Part shown: one piece after another, positions 42,288 to 51,159 of the stretch
Position numbering within the stretch: position 1 is the stretch's first letter
How the letters are laid out: every line of letters begins with the position of its first letter
Assembly (NCBI RefSeq): GCF_001598335.1
Contig: NZ_BCYT01000001.1
Location: 372,001 to 436,000 of the forward strand
DNA: 64,000 nucleotides
Source: Sphingobium abikonense NBRC 16140
GTDB lineage: Bacteria; Pseudomonadota; Alphaproteobacteria; Sphingomonadales; Sphingomonadaceae
Direction: 5' to 3'
Position numbers and translations under genes: made by a program
Notes under the pieces: model-generated
Seen by the model: only the letters and a program-made list of their open reading frames with translations
Told to the model about the DNA's origin: nothing
Databases searched by the model: none

Positions 42288-44660
42288 TCAATCGCCAAAC
42301 CGATAGCGAACCTCCACGCCATAGGTCCTCGGCGCGCCATAGAATCCACTGAATATCCCGAGCGCGGCCGATCCGACATTGCTCGACGCCAGATATTTCT
42401 TGTCGAACAGATTACGTACGAAGAAGCTGACATCCGCCTTGCTGCCGCCGACGCCGTTCAGGTCCAGCCGTCCATTGACCAGGTCATAGGCGGGCAGCAC
42501 CTGGTCGGAAGAGCGCACCTTGCTGGAATGATAATAGTCCAGGCTAAACACGGTTTCCGCCAGCGAGGGCGGTACCGGAAGCATCCAGCGCGCGCCGGCC
42601 GTGACCGTCGTCTTCGCGACCAGATTGAACGGCACTTTGAGCGCTGCAAGATAGGATTGGAGATCGGCAGGCACCGTCAGCGAGCGCGACTTGAGGTCGA
42701 GGAAGGTCGCACCGGCGTCGAAGGACAATGTCGACGTCGGCTGGATGCGGGTCGAAAGGTCGATACCCGCGACCCGGGTCTTGCCCGCATTGACCAGCAG
42801 CGTCCCGCCGCTCGGATCATTGCTGGCGTCGCAATCGCCGTCCGGAGATTTCGGCGGATTGGTTCCGCCCGGTGCGATTGTGCTGCAACTCGCCTGCGTA
42901 TTGAGGCCCGAAATGGGCACCTGCACATTATTGTACCAGCCGACAAAGGGCGACGCATTGAGCTGCAATTTGACGTCGCCCATGGTGAAGTCGGAGCGGA
43001 TACCGACCTCCACATCCGTCACCTTTTCCGGCGCGAATGACTGGAAGGGCGTGAGCCGCCCAGCCAGCGTCGGGCTGTTAATCCCGCCCGCACGATAGCC
43101 CCGGCGCGTCACCGCATAGAGGAAGATCGCATCCGACGCCTTCCAGTCGATGCCTGCCTGCCAGGTCAGCGCCTTGGACGAGGTCTTGTTGACGCTCGAA
43201 TTGCGGATGGTTGCCGCGCCGTCCGCGCATTCTTCCGGCGAAACGACGGGCTGGTTGTTCAGGCCGCCGCCGACACAGGCCTCGATCTTGTCCCAGGTAT
43301 GGCGCACGCCCAGATTGACGTGCAGCCCGTCCGCAATCTCATAATTGACATTGCCGAACAGCGCCCGGCTCTTTTCGCTGTAGAAGCTGTAGTTGAACCG
43401 TGCATCCGTGATGCCGGGCAGGATGAAGACCGGTATGTAGGTGCCAGACGGCTCGAGCGGCTTGCTGTCCAGATAGAAGGCGCCGACCAGCCAGTCTAGG
43501 CGATTGCCGAGCGCCGACCCCTTCAACTGCACTTCGTCGCTGATCTGCCGGACGTCGGATGTCTGGCGCCCGCCCACGATTGTCACCGGAAGCCCGGCAG
43601 GAATCGCGCCGCTGCCATCGGCGATCAAGGTAGGCAGCCCATCCACGCTGGAATAATAGTCGACCTTGGTGCGCCGATAGCCGAAGATATTGACGAAGGT
43701 GAAGTCGTCCGACAGATCGAACTCGGTCCGGTTGGTGATACCGAAACGCTCGACCTTTTCGAACGCGTCGACGTCCGAATTGATTACGCGCGGCCCGCGC
43801 GCGCGCTGCAAGGCCAGTTGCGCCAGAGCCGCCGCCGCCGTGCCCGTCGCCGTCAGCCCGTTGGGACCGGGCAGCACATTCGTCAACACCGACGCGCCGC
43901 CGACCGCATCATTATGGTAATAATCGACGATGAGCGTGTTGCGGAACGCGGCGCTCGGCTCGAACAGGATAGACCCGCGGATCGCTTGCGAATTGAGGTC
44001 GTCGGGGTCGCCGCCGATGCCGATATTCTTGGTCCAGCCATCGCGCTTCTGGATCTGGCCGGCGATGCGGATGGCCAGCGTGTCGGACGTCAGCGGTATA
44101 TTGACGGCGGCTTCCAGCAGCCGGGCGTCGTAATTGCCGTAGGACGCCTTGGCATATCCCCCCAGCTTATAGTCCGGCGCCGTCGGATAATAGAGGATCG
44201 CGCCGCCAGTGGTGTTACGGCCGAACAGCGTCCCCTGCGGCCCCTTGAGCACCTGAACGGACGAGAGATCATAGGTCGGAATGCTGGACCCGACCGTAGG
44301 AGACGGCACTTCGGCGAAATAGCTGATGACGCCCGGGGCGCTGTTGCCGGCCAGCGCCTTGGACTGGCCACGAATGGAGAAATTGCTGTTCTCGCGCCCG
44401 CCCGAACCCGCCAGGAATACGCCCGGCGTCTTGATCAGCAGATCCTGCGTATCGCGGATATTGGCCTGCCGCAGCGAATCCGCGCCGAACGCCACGACAG
44501 AAACCGGCGTCTCCTGAATATTCTCGGCAGTCCGGCGCGCCGTCACCACGATGTCGCTGCTGTCCACCTCTTGCGGCGCGGCGGAGGATGATTGCGCCAA
44601 AGCCACCTGGGACGTCGTCAGCAACAGCCCCAAGGGCAGGATGAAACCGGATATCTTCAT
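42288..44660 (-). CDS. TonB-dependent outer-membrane receptor
   Basis: 790 residues. Signal peptide M-K-I-S-G-F-I-L-P-L-G-L-L-L-T-T, cleavage probably after A-L-A; then D-I-V-V-T-A-R-R as TonB-box region, the plug motif V-Q-V-L-K-G-P-Q-G-T-L-F-G-R-N-T-T-G-G-A, and a barrel ending in V-E-V-R-Y-R-F-G-D, where the terminal Phe is followed by two extra residues. A lone gene on the minus strand, divergent from the SMP-30/GMC/ALDH operon across 338 bases, which suggests co-regulation with that operon. Only weakly similar to the receptor at 38045, so a different ligand is likely. Confidence 0.93.
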   Translation of the reverse strand: MKISGFILPLGLLLTTSQVALAQSSSAAPQEVDSSDIVVTARRTAENIQETPVSVVAFGADSLRQANIRDTQDLLIKTPGVFLAGSGGRENSNFSIRGQSKALAGNSAPGVISYFAEVPSPTVGSSIPTYDLSSVQVLKGPQGTLFGRNTTGGAILYYPTAPDYKLGGYAKASYGNYDARLLEAAVNIPLTSDTLAIRIAGQIQKRDGWTKNIGIGGDPDDLNSQAIRGSILFEPSAAFRNTLIVDYYHNDAVGGASVLTNVLPGPNGLTATGTAAAALAQLALQRARGPRVINSDVDAFEKVERFGITNRTEFDLSDDFTFVNIFGYRRTKVDYYSSVDGLPTLIADGSGAIPAGLPVTIVGGRQTSDVRQISDEVQLKGSALGNRLDWLVGAFYLDSKPLEPSGTYIPVFILPGITDARFNYSFYSEKSRALFGNVNYEIADGLHVNLGVRHTWDKIEACVGGGLNNQPVVSPEECADGAATIRNSSVNKTSSKALTWQAGIDWKASDAIFLYAVTRRGYRAGGINSPTLAGRLTPFQSFAPEKVTDVEVGIRSDFTMGDVKLQLNASPFVGWYNNVQVPISGLNTQASCSTIAPGGTNPPKSPDGDCDASNDPSGGTLLVNAGKTRVAGIDLSTRIQPTSTLSFDAGATFLDLKSRSLTVPADLQSYLAALKVPFNLVAKTTVTAGARWMLPVPPSLAETVFSLDYYHSSKVRSSDQVLPAYDLVNGRLDLNGVGGSKADVSFFVRNLFDKKYLASSNVGSAALGIFSGFYGAPRTYGVEVRYRFGD

Positions 44661-44998
44661 TCTTCTTCTCCCTGATGGCCAGATATGACCTTTGCCTTTG
44701 AGAGCCGGTCTGCTGCCGGCCTTTCCTGTTCATAGGATCGAGGATGGATGGCCGTCGCCCCGCGCCGCATGCCAATTTCCGTCGATCGCGTTTTCGCGGC
44801 GCCTGAATATGCCGGTCTGCCTGCGCACTATGTCGCCATCCCCTCCGCATTCCCCCGATGGATCGGGTGTGCAGCGGATAAGACGCCAATCCGCGCCTTC
44901 AATTACCTGTCGAAAGGAGGGTCCGATGGCGGTTCATGCCGATATCCACCGGATGACGTACGGTCGGGAAAGGCTGACGGCCCATAGGAGAGGAAGAG
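44661..44998. promoter_or_regulatory. Divergent promoter region (TonB receptor / SMP-30 operon)
   Basis: 338 bases without a convincing gene. It must carry both promoters. A weak GCCGG hairpin lies near 44702-44720. A perfect AAAGGAGG (44913-44920) lies five bases before an ATG at 44926 that opens a frame running into, and out of frame with, the SMP-30 gene; its later part looks like a shadow, so it may be a leader peptide or chance. Confidence 0.4.
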
Positions 44999-45910
44999 AT
45001 GACCGTTTTTGCAAGCGGACTGTTGATGCCCGAAGGGCCGATCGCGCAGCCCGATGGAGGCCTGATATTGGTCGAGGTACTGGGCGGACGACTGTCGCGC
45101 TTGGGACCGGACGGCGTGCGCTCCACCATAGCCGATCTGGGCGGCGGCCCGAACGGAGCGGCGATCGGGCCTGACGGGCGAATCTATGTCTGCAACAATG
45201 GCGGTTTCGACAAGCTGATCCTGCCCGACGGCAGCCTTATGCCGATCGAGGCCCCTCTCGACACGCCCCCCGGCGCGATCCAGGTCGTCGATCCCGCCAG
45301 CGGCGCTTTCGAAACCTTATACGCATCCACCGAAGCTACTCCCTTCTGGGGACCGAACGACCTCGTCTTTGACGAAACGGGCGGATTTTGGTTCACCGAT
45401 TTCGGCAGGGATCGCGGCGCGGCGCGAATGCGGGGTGGCCTTTATTATGCCAAGGCCGACGGGTCGGACATCCGACTGGTCGCCGGACCATTGGATGGGG
45501 CGAATGGCGTCGGCCTATCGCCAGATGGACGCACCCTCTACGTCGCCCTCACCTATGAAGCGCATCTGCTGCGCTATCGATTGTCAGCGCCTGGTATAAT
45601 CGACACGACGGCGTCGCCGACCCCGGACGGGCACAGCATCGTCGGTCGGGCCGGACCTGGTCAATTTCTCGACAGCTTGGCCGTCGACAGCGCCGGACAC
45701 ATCTGCTGCGCCTCGCCCGGCCAAGGCGCCATATTGATCTTTCCTCCCGAGGGCGGAACGCCTCAGCAAATCGAAACGGGCGATTTCCTCACGACCAATA
45801 TCTGCTTTGGCGGCAAGGACGGGCGGGTGGCCTTCGTCACGCTGGGCAGTTCCGGCAAGGTCATATGTATCGACTGGGACGCCCCCGGCCTGCCTCTCGC
45901 ATTCGGCTGA
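44999..45910 (+). CDS. SMP-30/gluconolactonase-family lactonase
   Basis: 303 residues of the six-bladed propeller type. E-G-P near residue 12 gives the first metal Glu, G-P-N-D-L-V-F-D the conserved Asn-Asp pair, and A-N-G-V-G-L-S-P-D-G-R-T-L-Y the repeat typical of the family. It would hydrolyse a lactone, for example one made by Baeyer-Villiger oxidation or by the GMC enzyme encoded 92 bases downstream. AGGAGAGGAAGAG precedes the start. First gene of the operon with GMC oxidoreductase and aldehyde dehydrogenase. Confidence 0.88.
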   Translation: MTVFASGLLMPEGPIAQPDGGLILVEVLGGRLSRLGPDGVRSTIADLGGGPNGAAIGPDGRIYVCNNGGFDKLILPDGSLMPIEAPLDTPPGAIQVVDPASGAFETLYASTEATPFWGPNDLVFDETGGFWFTDFGRDRGAARMRGGLYYAKADGSDIRLVAGPLDGANGVGLSPDGRTLYVALTYEAHLLRYRLSAPGIIDTTASPTPDGHSIVGRAGPGQFLDSLAVDSAGHICCASPGQGAILIFPPEGGTPQQIETGDFLTTNICFGGKDGRVAFVTLGSSGKVICIDWDAPGLPLAFG

Positions 45911-46002
45911 CCTTCCTCTTAAATAGCGCCTCCTGCCCGCCGACAGGTCAAGCAAGGCAGCCATTGTTGTTCTCTCGCGCCATGCCCCGGAAAAGAGCGA
46001 CC

Positions 46003-47625
46003 ATGTCAGCTGATTGTTATGACTATATCATCGTCGGGGCGGGGTCTTCCGGCTGCGTGCTGGCCAATCGACTGTCGGCAGACCCGACCGTCAAGGTACT
46101 GCTGGTGGAGGCGGGACTGGACGACAGCAGTCCGTTGATCGCCATGCCGCGCGGTATCGGCAAACTGCTGGCGCCGGGCAATCCCCATGTGTGGGATTAC
46201 GCCGTATCGCCCGGCGGCAACGCACCCCAGGAAATATGGCTGAAGGGCCGCGCGGTTGGCGGGTCCAGTTCGGTCAACGGCATGGTCTATGTGCGGGGCG
46301 CTCCGGCCGATTATGATGGCTGGGAAGCGGCAGGCTGCACAGGCTGGGGCTGGCAGAATATAGGCCGATATTTCGTCTCTCTGGAGGACCATGCGCTGGG
46401 CGCCAAGGCGTGGCGCGGTGCCGGCGGCCCCCTCAAGGTCAGCGTCCACCCTTCCGGCGACCCGCTGTGCGAAGCCTTCCTGACAGCCGCCGAGCAGGCC
46501 GGCACGCAACGGGTGGACGACATGAACGACATGCCGGCCGTGACCCAGGGCGGCATGGGCTATCAGCCGACATCCACCTATCGCGGCAAGCGCTTCTCCG
46601 CCTCCCGCGCCTTTCTGAAGCCCGTGCGCGGCCGCCCGAATCTGGATGTTTTGCCGCAGACTGACGCCCTGCGTATCCTGTTCGACGGACAGCGAGCGGG
46701 CGGTATCCTGCTGCGCAACAAGGATGGCGTGCAGGAGGTCGCCGCCCGGCGGGAGATCATTCTTTCCGCAGGCGCGGTGCAGAGCCCCAAGCTGCTGCAA
46801 TTGTCGGGCATCGGTCCCCGCGCCTTGCTCGAATCGCTTGGCATCCCGATCGTCGTTGATGCGCCGGGTGTCGGCGCCAACCTTCGCGAACATCGCTATT
46901 TGGGTTTCAACTACAGGGTCCGGGGGAACAGCCTGAACCAGAAACTGTCCGGTGTCGGCCTTATCCTGTCAGCTTTGCGCTATGCCTTCGGGTCTACTGG
47001 GCCGCTGACCCATGCAGCGCATGAAGTGGGCGGCTTCGTCAAGACCGATGCCACGCTCGACCGGCCCGACGCGCAGGTCGGCATGGGCCTCTACTCCTTC
47101 CACACGGACGACAGGGGCGCGGTGGCGCTCGACCCCTATCCCGGCATGACCATCATTGCTTATTATATGCGGCCCGACAGCCAGGGCCATGTCAGGATAA
47201 GTTCGGCCGATCCGGACGTCCCGCCGGTCATCGACGCCAATCATCTGGCGACCGATGCCGACAGGAGCCATTTCGTTGCCCTGTTTCGCTGGCTCCGTCG
47301 CCTGGCGCAACAGCCCGCGCTCAAGGACTGGATCGTCGAGGAAACAGGCAAGACCGTCGACATAGAGGCGGACGAGGACATTCTTGCCAACGCGATGGCC
47401 CTTGGCGGCACATCCTTTCACATTTGCGGGACATGCCGCATGGGCGCGGATGAAACCTCCGTCGTCGACCCCCAGCTTCGCGTGCGCGGCGTCACCGGCC
47501 TGCGCGTCGTCGATACCTCCATCATGCCGACGATCGTATCGGGCAACACCAATGCGCCGGCCATGGCCATCGCGCTCAACGCCGCGGACATGATCCTGCG
47601 GCCCAGACAGGAAACCATGCCATGA
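46003..47625 (+). CDS. GMC-family FAD alcohol oxidoreductase
   Basis: 540 residues. I-I-V-G-A-G-S-S-G-C-V-L-A-N-R-L starts the protein (ADP-binding), followed by G-G-S-S-S-V-N-G-M-V-Y-V-R-G (GMC signature 1) and A-G-A-V-Q-S-P-K-L-L-Q-L-S-G-I-G (signature 2). The C-terminal F-H-I-C-G-T-C-R-M-G has the active-site His and N-T-N-A-P-A-M the second residue. It oxidises a primary alcohol to an aldehyde, like polyethylene-glycol and alkanol dehydrogenases. Its last four bases overlap the aldehyde dehydrogenase start, so aldehyde is passed on directly. A Met seven codons upstream is a possible alternative start. Confidence 0.92.
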   Translation: MSADCYDYIIVGAGSSGCVLANRLSADPTVKVLLVEAGLDDSSPLIAMPRGIGKLLAPGNPHVWDYAVSPGGNAPQEIWLKGRAVGGSSSVNGMVYVRGAPADYDGWEAAGCTGWGWQNIGRYFVSLEDHALGAKAWRGAGGPLKVSVHPSGDPLCEAFLTAAEQAGTQRVDDMNDMPAVTQGGMGYQPTSTYRGKRFSASRAFLKPVRGRPNLDVLPQTDALRILFDGQRAGGILLRNKDGVQEVAARREIILSAGAVQSPKLLQLSGIGPRALLESLGIPIVVDAPGVGANLREHRYLGFNYRVRGNSLNQKLSGVGLILSALRYAFGSTGPLTHAAHEVGGFVKTDATLDRPDAQVGMGLYSFHTDDRGAVALDPYPGMTIIAYYMRPDSQGHVRISSADPDVPPVIDANHLATDADRSHFVALFRWLRRLAQQPALKDWIVEETGKTVDIEADEDILANAMALGGTSFHICGTCRMGADETSVVDPQLRVRGVTGLRVVDTSIMPTIVSGNTNAPAMAIALNAADMILRPRQETMP

Positions 47626-49112
47626 CCGTGCCGTTCACGACGTTCGACAAGCTTTATATCGATGGCGCCTGGGTCGATGGCGGGAGCGAACGCGACGCCA
47701 TCATCAATCCCGCCACCGAAGCGGTGATCGGCCACGCGCCGGTGGGTAACGCCGCCGCCGTGGACGCTGCGATCGCAGCCGCGCGCGATGCGTTCGACAC
47801 GGGCATCTGGCCACGCATGGCCATGTCCGAACGCGCGACCAGTCTGCGCCGGATGCATGCCGCACTGGATGCGCGCAGGCAGCAGATCGCGGCGCTGATC
47901 ATCGCGGAAGTCGGCTGTTCACAGGGCATCACCCAAGGCATGCAGGTCGCTAATCCGCTCGACCATCTGCTGGCCGCGGTCGAACATTCGACGCGCGACG
48001 ACAGCGTTCGCCTGCCCATCGACATCACCCCCGATCCCTTCAATCCCGACGGGCCGAAGAAAATAGGCGGGACGACCGTGGTGCGCGAACCGGTGGGCGT
48101 GGTCGCGGCCATCACCGGTTATAATTTCCCCTTTCTCATAAATCTGGCGAAGATCGTTCCCGCGCTGCTGGCCGGCAATACGATGGTGCTGAAGCCGTCG
48201 CCCTTCACACCCTTTTCCGCGCTGCTGTTCGGGGAGATCGCCGAAGAGATCGGCCTGCCCAAAGGCGTGCTGAACATCGTTACCGGCGGACCGGAGGTTG
48301 GCACGACCCTGACCTGCGATCCGCGCGTCGATCTCGTCACCTTCACCGGATCCGAAGGCGTAGGCGCCGCTATCATGGCGCAAGCCGCCCCCACATTGAA
48401 GCGCGTGCATCTGGAACTCGGTGGAAAGTCCGCACTGATCGTCCGCCAGGATGCCGACATCGCCCGCGCCGCGGGCATGGCGGTTGCAGTGCTCTCGGTC
48501 AATGCGGGCCAGGGCTGCGCCCTGCTCACGCGCCTCGTCGTCCATAACAGCATCAGGAAAGCGTTCGTCGAAACCGCCTGTGCCATCGCCAGCCAGTTCA
48601 AAATCGGCGATCCTGCCGATCCCACCGTGGCGATGGGGCCGCTGATCCGCGAATCCCAGCGGGAAAAGGTCGAAAGACTGATCACTATCGGCCGCGACGA
48701 GGGCGCGCGGATCGTGCATGGCGGCGGGCGTCCGGCCGGTCTCGACAAGGGCTTCTTCACCGACATCACGATCTTCGACGATGTCGACAACAAGATGACG
48801 ATCGCCCAGGAAGAGGTGTTCGGTCCGGTCGGCTGCGTCATCGGCTTCGATACCGACGAAGAGGCGATCCGCATCGCCAACGACAGCCGTTATGGCCTGA
48901 ATGGTGGCATCGAAACCGCAGACGCTGCCAAAGGCTATGAGATGGCGATGCATATCCGTGCGGGCAGCGTCATGCTCAATGGTGGCACTGGGCGTATGAC
49001 CTATGCGCCCATCGGCGGCTACAAACGCTCGGGCGTGGGCCGGGAATATGGTCCCGACTGGCTGCACGAATATCAAAATCAAAAGTCGGTCTTCTATCCT
49101 ATCGGCGGATAG
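47622..49112 (+). CDS. NAD(P)-dependent aldehyde dehydrogenase
   Basis: 496 residues. F-T-G-S-E-G-V-G for cofactor binding, L-E-L-G-G-K-S with the general-base Glu, and N-A-G-Q-G-C with the nucleophile Cys; Q-E-E-V-F-G-P-V near residue 395 closes the active site. It oxidises the aldehyde from the GMC enzyme to a carboxylic acid, giving the opposite direction to the LuxE/LuxC pairs. Overlaps the GMC gene by ATGA. Converges with the SDR gene at 49122. Confidence 0.95.
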   Translation: MTVPFTTFDKLYIDGAWVDGGSERDAIINPATEAVIGHAPVGNAAAVDAAIAAARDAFDTGIWPRMAMSERATSLRRMHAALDARRQQIAALIIAEVGCSQGITQGMQVANPLDHLLAAVEHSTRDDSVRLPIDITPDPFNPDGPKKIGGTTVVREPVGVVAAITGYNFPFLINLAKIVPALLAGNTMVLKPSPFTPFSALLFGEIAEEIGLPKGVLNIVTGGPEVGTTLTCDPRVDLVTFTGSEGVGAAIMAQAAPTLKRVHLELGGKSALIVRQDADIARAAGMAVAVLSVNAGQGCALLTRLVVHNSIRKAFVETACAIASQFKIGDPADPTVAMGPLIRESQREKVERLITIGRDEGARIVHGGGRPAGLDKGFFTDITIFDDVDNKMTIAQEEVFGPVGCVIGFDTDEEAIRIANDSRYGLNGGIETADAAKGYEMAMHIRAGSVMLNGGTGRMTYAPIGGYKRSGVGREYGPDWLHEYQNQKSVFYPIGG

Positions 49113-49121
49113 AGCCGCTGC

Positions 49122-49871
49122 CTAACCTGCGGTAATGCCGCCGTCGACCGCCCAGCAGGCGCCATGCACATGACGCGCCCGATCGGAAGCCAGGAACAGA
49201 AGCGGCTCGGCCACATCCTCGGGCGGACAGGGCGGCCGCATGCCGGTGTAGCGCGCGAGGAGCCGGGGATCGGCGAAATCGGGGAAGGACATGCCCTGTG
49301 TCATTTCCGTCCGCATCGGGCCAGGCGAGAGGATGTTGATCCGCACGGGACTGTCCATCATCTCCATCGCGAGCGACAACGTCAAACCGACCAGTCCGAA
49401 TTTGGAGGCGGTATACGGCGCCAGATAGGCCTGCCCCATGAAACCGGCGGTGGAGGCCACGCAGATGATATTCCCGCCGCTCTCGATCAGGTGCGGCATG
49501 GCCGCCTGCATGAGAAAGAAGGGGCCGGACAGGTTGGAGGCAATGGTCCGGTTCCATTCCTCCTCCTTGATGTCCGCCAATCGGTGAAACATGACATCGG
49601 CGGCGATATTGCACAGCACATCCAGCCGGCCGAATGCCGTCATCGCCCCTTCGATAGCCTCCCTACAGCCATGCGGCTCGCCAAGATCGCAAGCCAGCTC
49701 GACACACCGGCCACCCGCGTCGCGGATCAACCGCCCGGTCTCTTCCAGCTTGGCTCGGCTGCGCCCGACAAGGCACAGTGCCGCGCCTTCCCGCGCGAAG
49801 GCGAGGCTCGCCGCGCAGCCCAGGCCCGACCCGGCGCCGGTGACCAGTACGACCTTGCCTGCAAAGTCCAT
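49122..49871 (-). CDS. SDR oxidoreductase
   Basis: 249 residues. T-G-A-G-S-G-L-G motif, V-G-R-S after strand 2 (NADP-type), N-I-A in place of N-N-A, S-T-A-G-F-M-G with the catalytic Ser and Y-T-A-S-K; the end A-C-W-A-V-D-G-G is classical. An AGAGG site eight bases upstream favours the Met at 49871 over the one two codons earlier. It follows DUF1214 on the minus strand after 112 bases, perhaps in one operon with sulfotransferase and DUF1214. Confidence 0.88.
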   Translation of the reverse strand: MDFAGKVVLVTGAGSGLGCAASLAFAREGAALCLVGRSRAKLEETGRLIRDAGGRCVELACDLGEPHGCREAIEGAMTAFGRLDVLCNIAADVMFHRLADIKEEEWNRTIASNLSGPFFLMQAAMPHLIESGGNIICVASTAGFMGQAYLAPYTASKFGLVGLTLSLAMEMMDSPVRINILSPGPMRTEMTQGMSFPDFADPRLLARYTGMRPPCPPEDVAEPLLFLASDRARHVHGACWAVDGGITAG

Positions 49872-49983
49872 CCGCATATCCTCTTCCAAAACGGGCCGTC
49901 GGCGGGGTTAGAATGCCACGCTGATGTCTGCCATAAGGGTGATTACGGCGTGGCCAACCTTTCCCCGGATGGGGTTGATCCCC

Positions 49984-51159
49984 TCACCAGCGCCGTCGCC
50001 ATTGCGCGCCGCGCCGACGGTTACGGATCATCTCATCCCGCTGCTCCGGCGTGACAAGCGGCGTGTCGGCAGGAAGATGCGAACGGAGTTCCGCAGCCGG
50101 CACGATCCTGAGCGTCGGCTCCGGCCCGGAACTCGCGCCGGTCCAGCGCAGCATCAGCGATCCTTCATTGCGTCCGGCCGGATCAAGCCAGTTGGGCACG
50201 CCCGGATCGTCCAGTGCGATGACGGCCCGGAAGCGGCCGTCGCCGTCCAGACGCGCCTGCGCCGCGTTGAGGCTGCTCTGATGGTTCATCCAGTCGATCG
50301 TGTTCCACAGCGGATCGTTGAGCTGGACGTTCCAGTAACGCACCTGATCGGGCACCGCCGTGTCGATGATCATCGCCTCCCCCGGCTCCAACCGGAAGAT
50401 GCCCTGATAATAATGCTGCCCGGCCACGCCGCCGCGACCGGCCCAGTCATCATATTCCAGCCTGTTGACGAAGCCCTGCGCCCGCTGCCGCTGGCCATAA
50501 CCCAGGGCGAATGCGGCATAGCGTTCGACGAACGCTGACAGGCGATCGAGCCGATGGACGATCTCGGCTGCGGGCACCGGACCGCCGCCCACGCGCCGGT
50601 CGACCCGTTCGATCGCGATGCGTAGATCGCGCCCCACGCCCCAGTCATAATAGGCATGGCGCAAGCCGATCGTGACCGCGCGCGGGTCTAGCGGAAACCA
50701 GTCGCCCGCATGATCCGGCCGCTCCCCGCCCAACACGATGTCGAACGCCCCGTCCGGTCCCAATGTGCAGGCATCCAGATCGATCATGCCCACCGAAGGC
50801 CCGAGATCTTCCATCGGTCCCAGACCGCCCGCGACCAGATCAAGGAACACGAAAACCCCGTCCCCCCGCGTGCCCGACAGCCTGTAGACGCCGCTGCCGT
50901 CGATCCGCGCCGCGCCATAGATGAAATCGGGATTGACCCCGACCGTGTTGAGGATGCTGCTGACCGAGGGTACGAAATCGGGATGATCGGGGTCGGCGAA
51001 GGCCGTCTGATAGCCGGTGGCGAGGATAGCGAACAACAGGCGGTGCGCCTCGGCCCGGGCCTGTGGATCATCGGGATCGGCCAGCCTGTCCAGCATGCCT
51101 TCCGCCCCCACCATCCGCTCCAGCCAGGCGCGCCACTGGGACGTTTCAGAGATAGGCAT
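49984..51159 (-). CDS. DUF1214-domain protein
   Basis: 391 residues. The C-terminal half has the DUF1214 pattern: E-P-G-E-A-M-I-I-D-T-A-V-P, Y-W-N-V-Q-L-N-D-P-L-W and N-H-Q-S-S-L-N-A-A-Q-A. The domain is common beside sulfotransferases and in steroid/terpenoid clusters of actinobacteria and sphingomonads, but its reaction is not established. There is no signal peptide, so it is probably cytoplasmic. Its start overlaps the end of the sulfotransferase gene by 14 bases, so the two are co-translated. Confidence 0.8.
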   Translation of the reverse strand: MPISETSQWRAWLERMVGAEGMLDRLADPDDPQARAEAHRLLFAILATGYQTAFADPDHPDFVPSVSSILNTVGVNPDFIYGAARIDGSGVYRLSGTRGDGVFVFLDLVAGGLGPMEDLGPSVGMIDLDACTLGPDGAFDIVLGGERPDHAGDWFPLDPRAVTIGLRHAYYDWGVGRDLRIAIERVDRRVGGGPVPAAEIVHRLDRLSAFVERYAAFALGYGQRQRAQGFVNRLEYDDWAGRGGVAGQHYYQGIFRLEPGEAMIIDTAVPDQVRYWNVQLNDPLWNTIDWMNHQSSLNAAQARLDGDGRFRAVIALDDPGVPNWLDPAGRNEGSLMLRWTGASSGPEPTLRIVPAAELRSHLPADTPLVTPEQRDEMIRNRRRGAQWRRRW

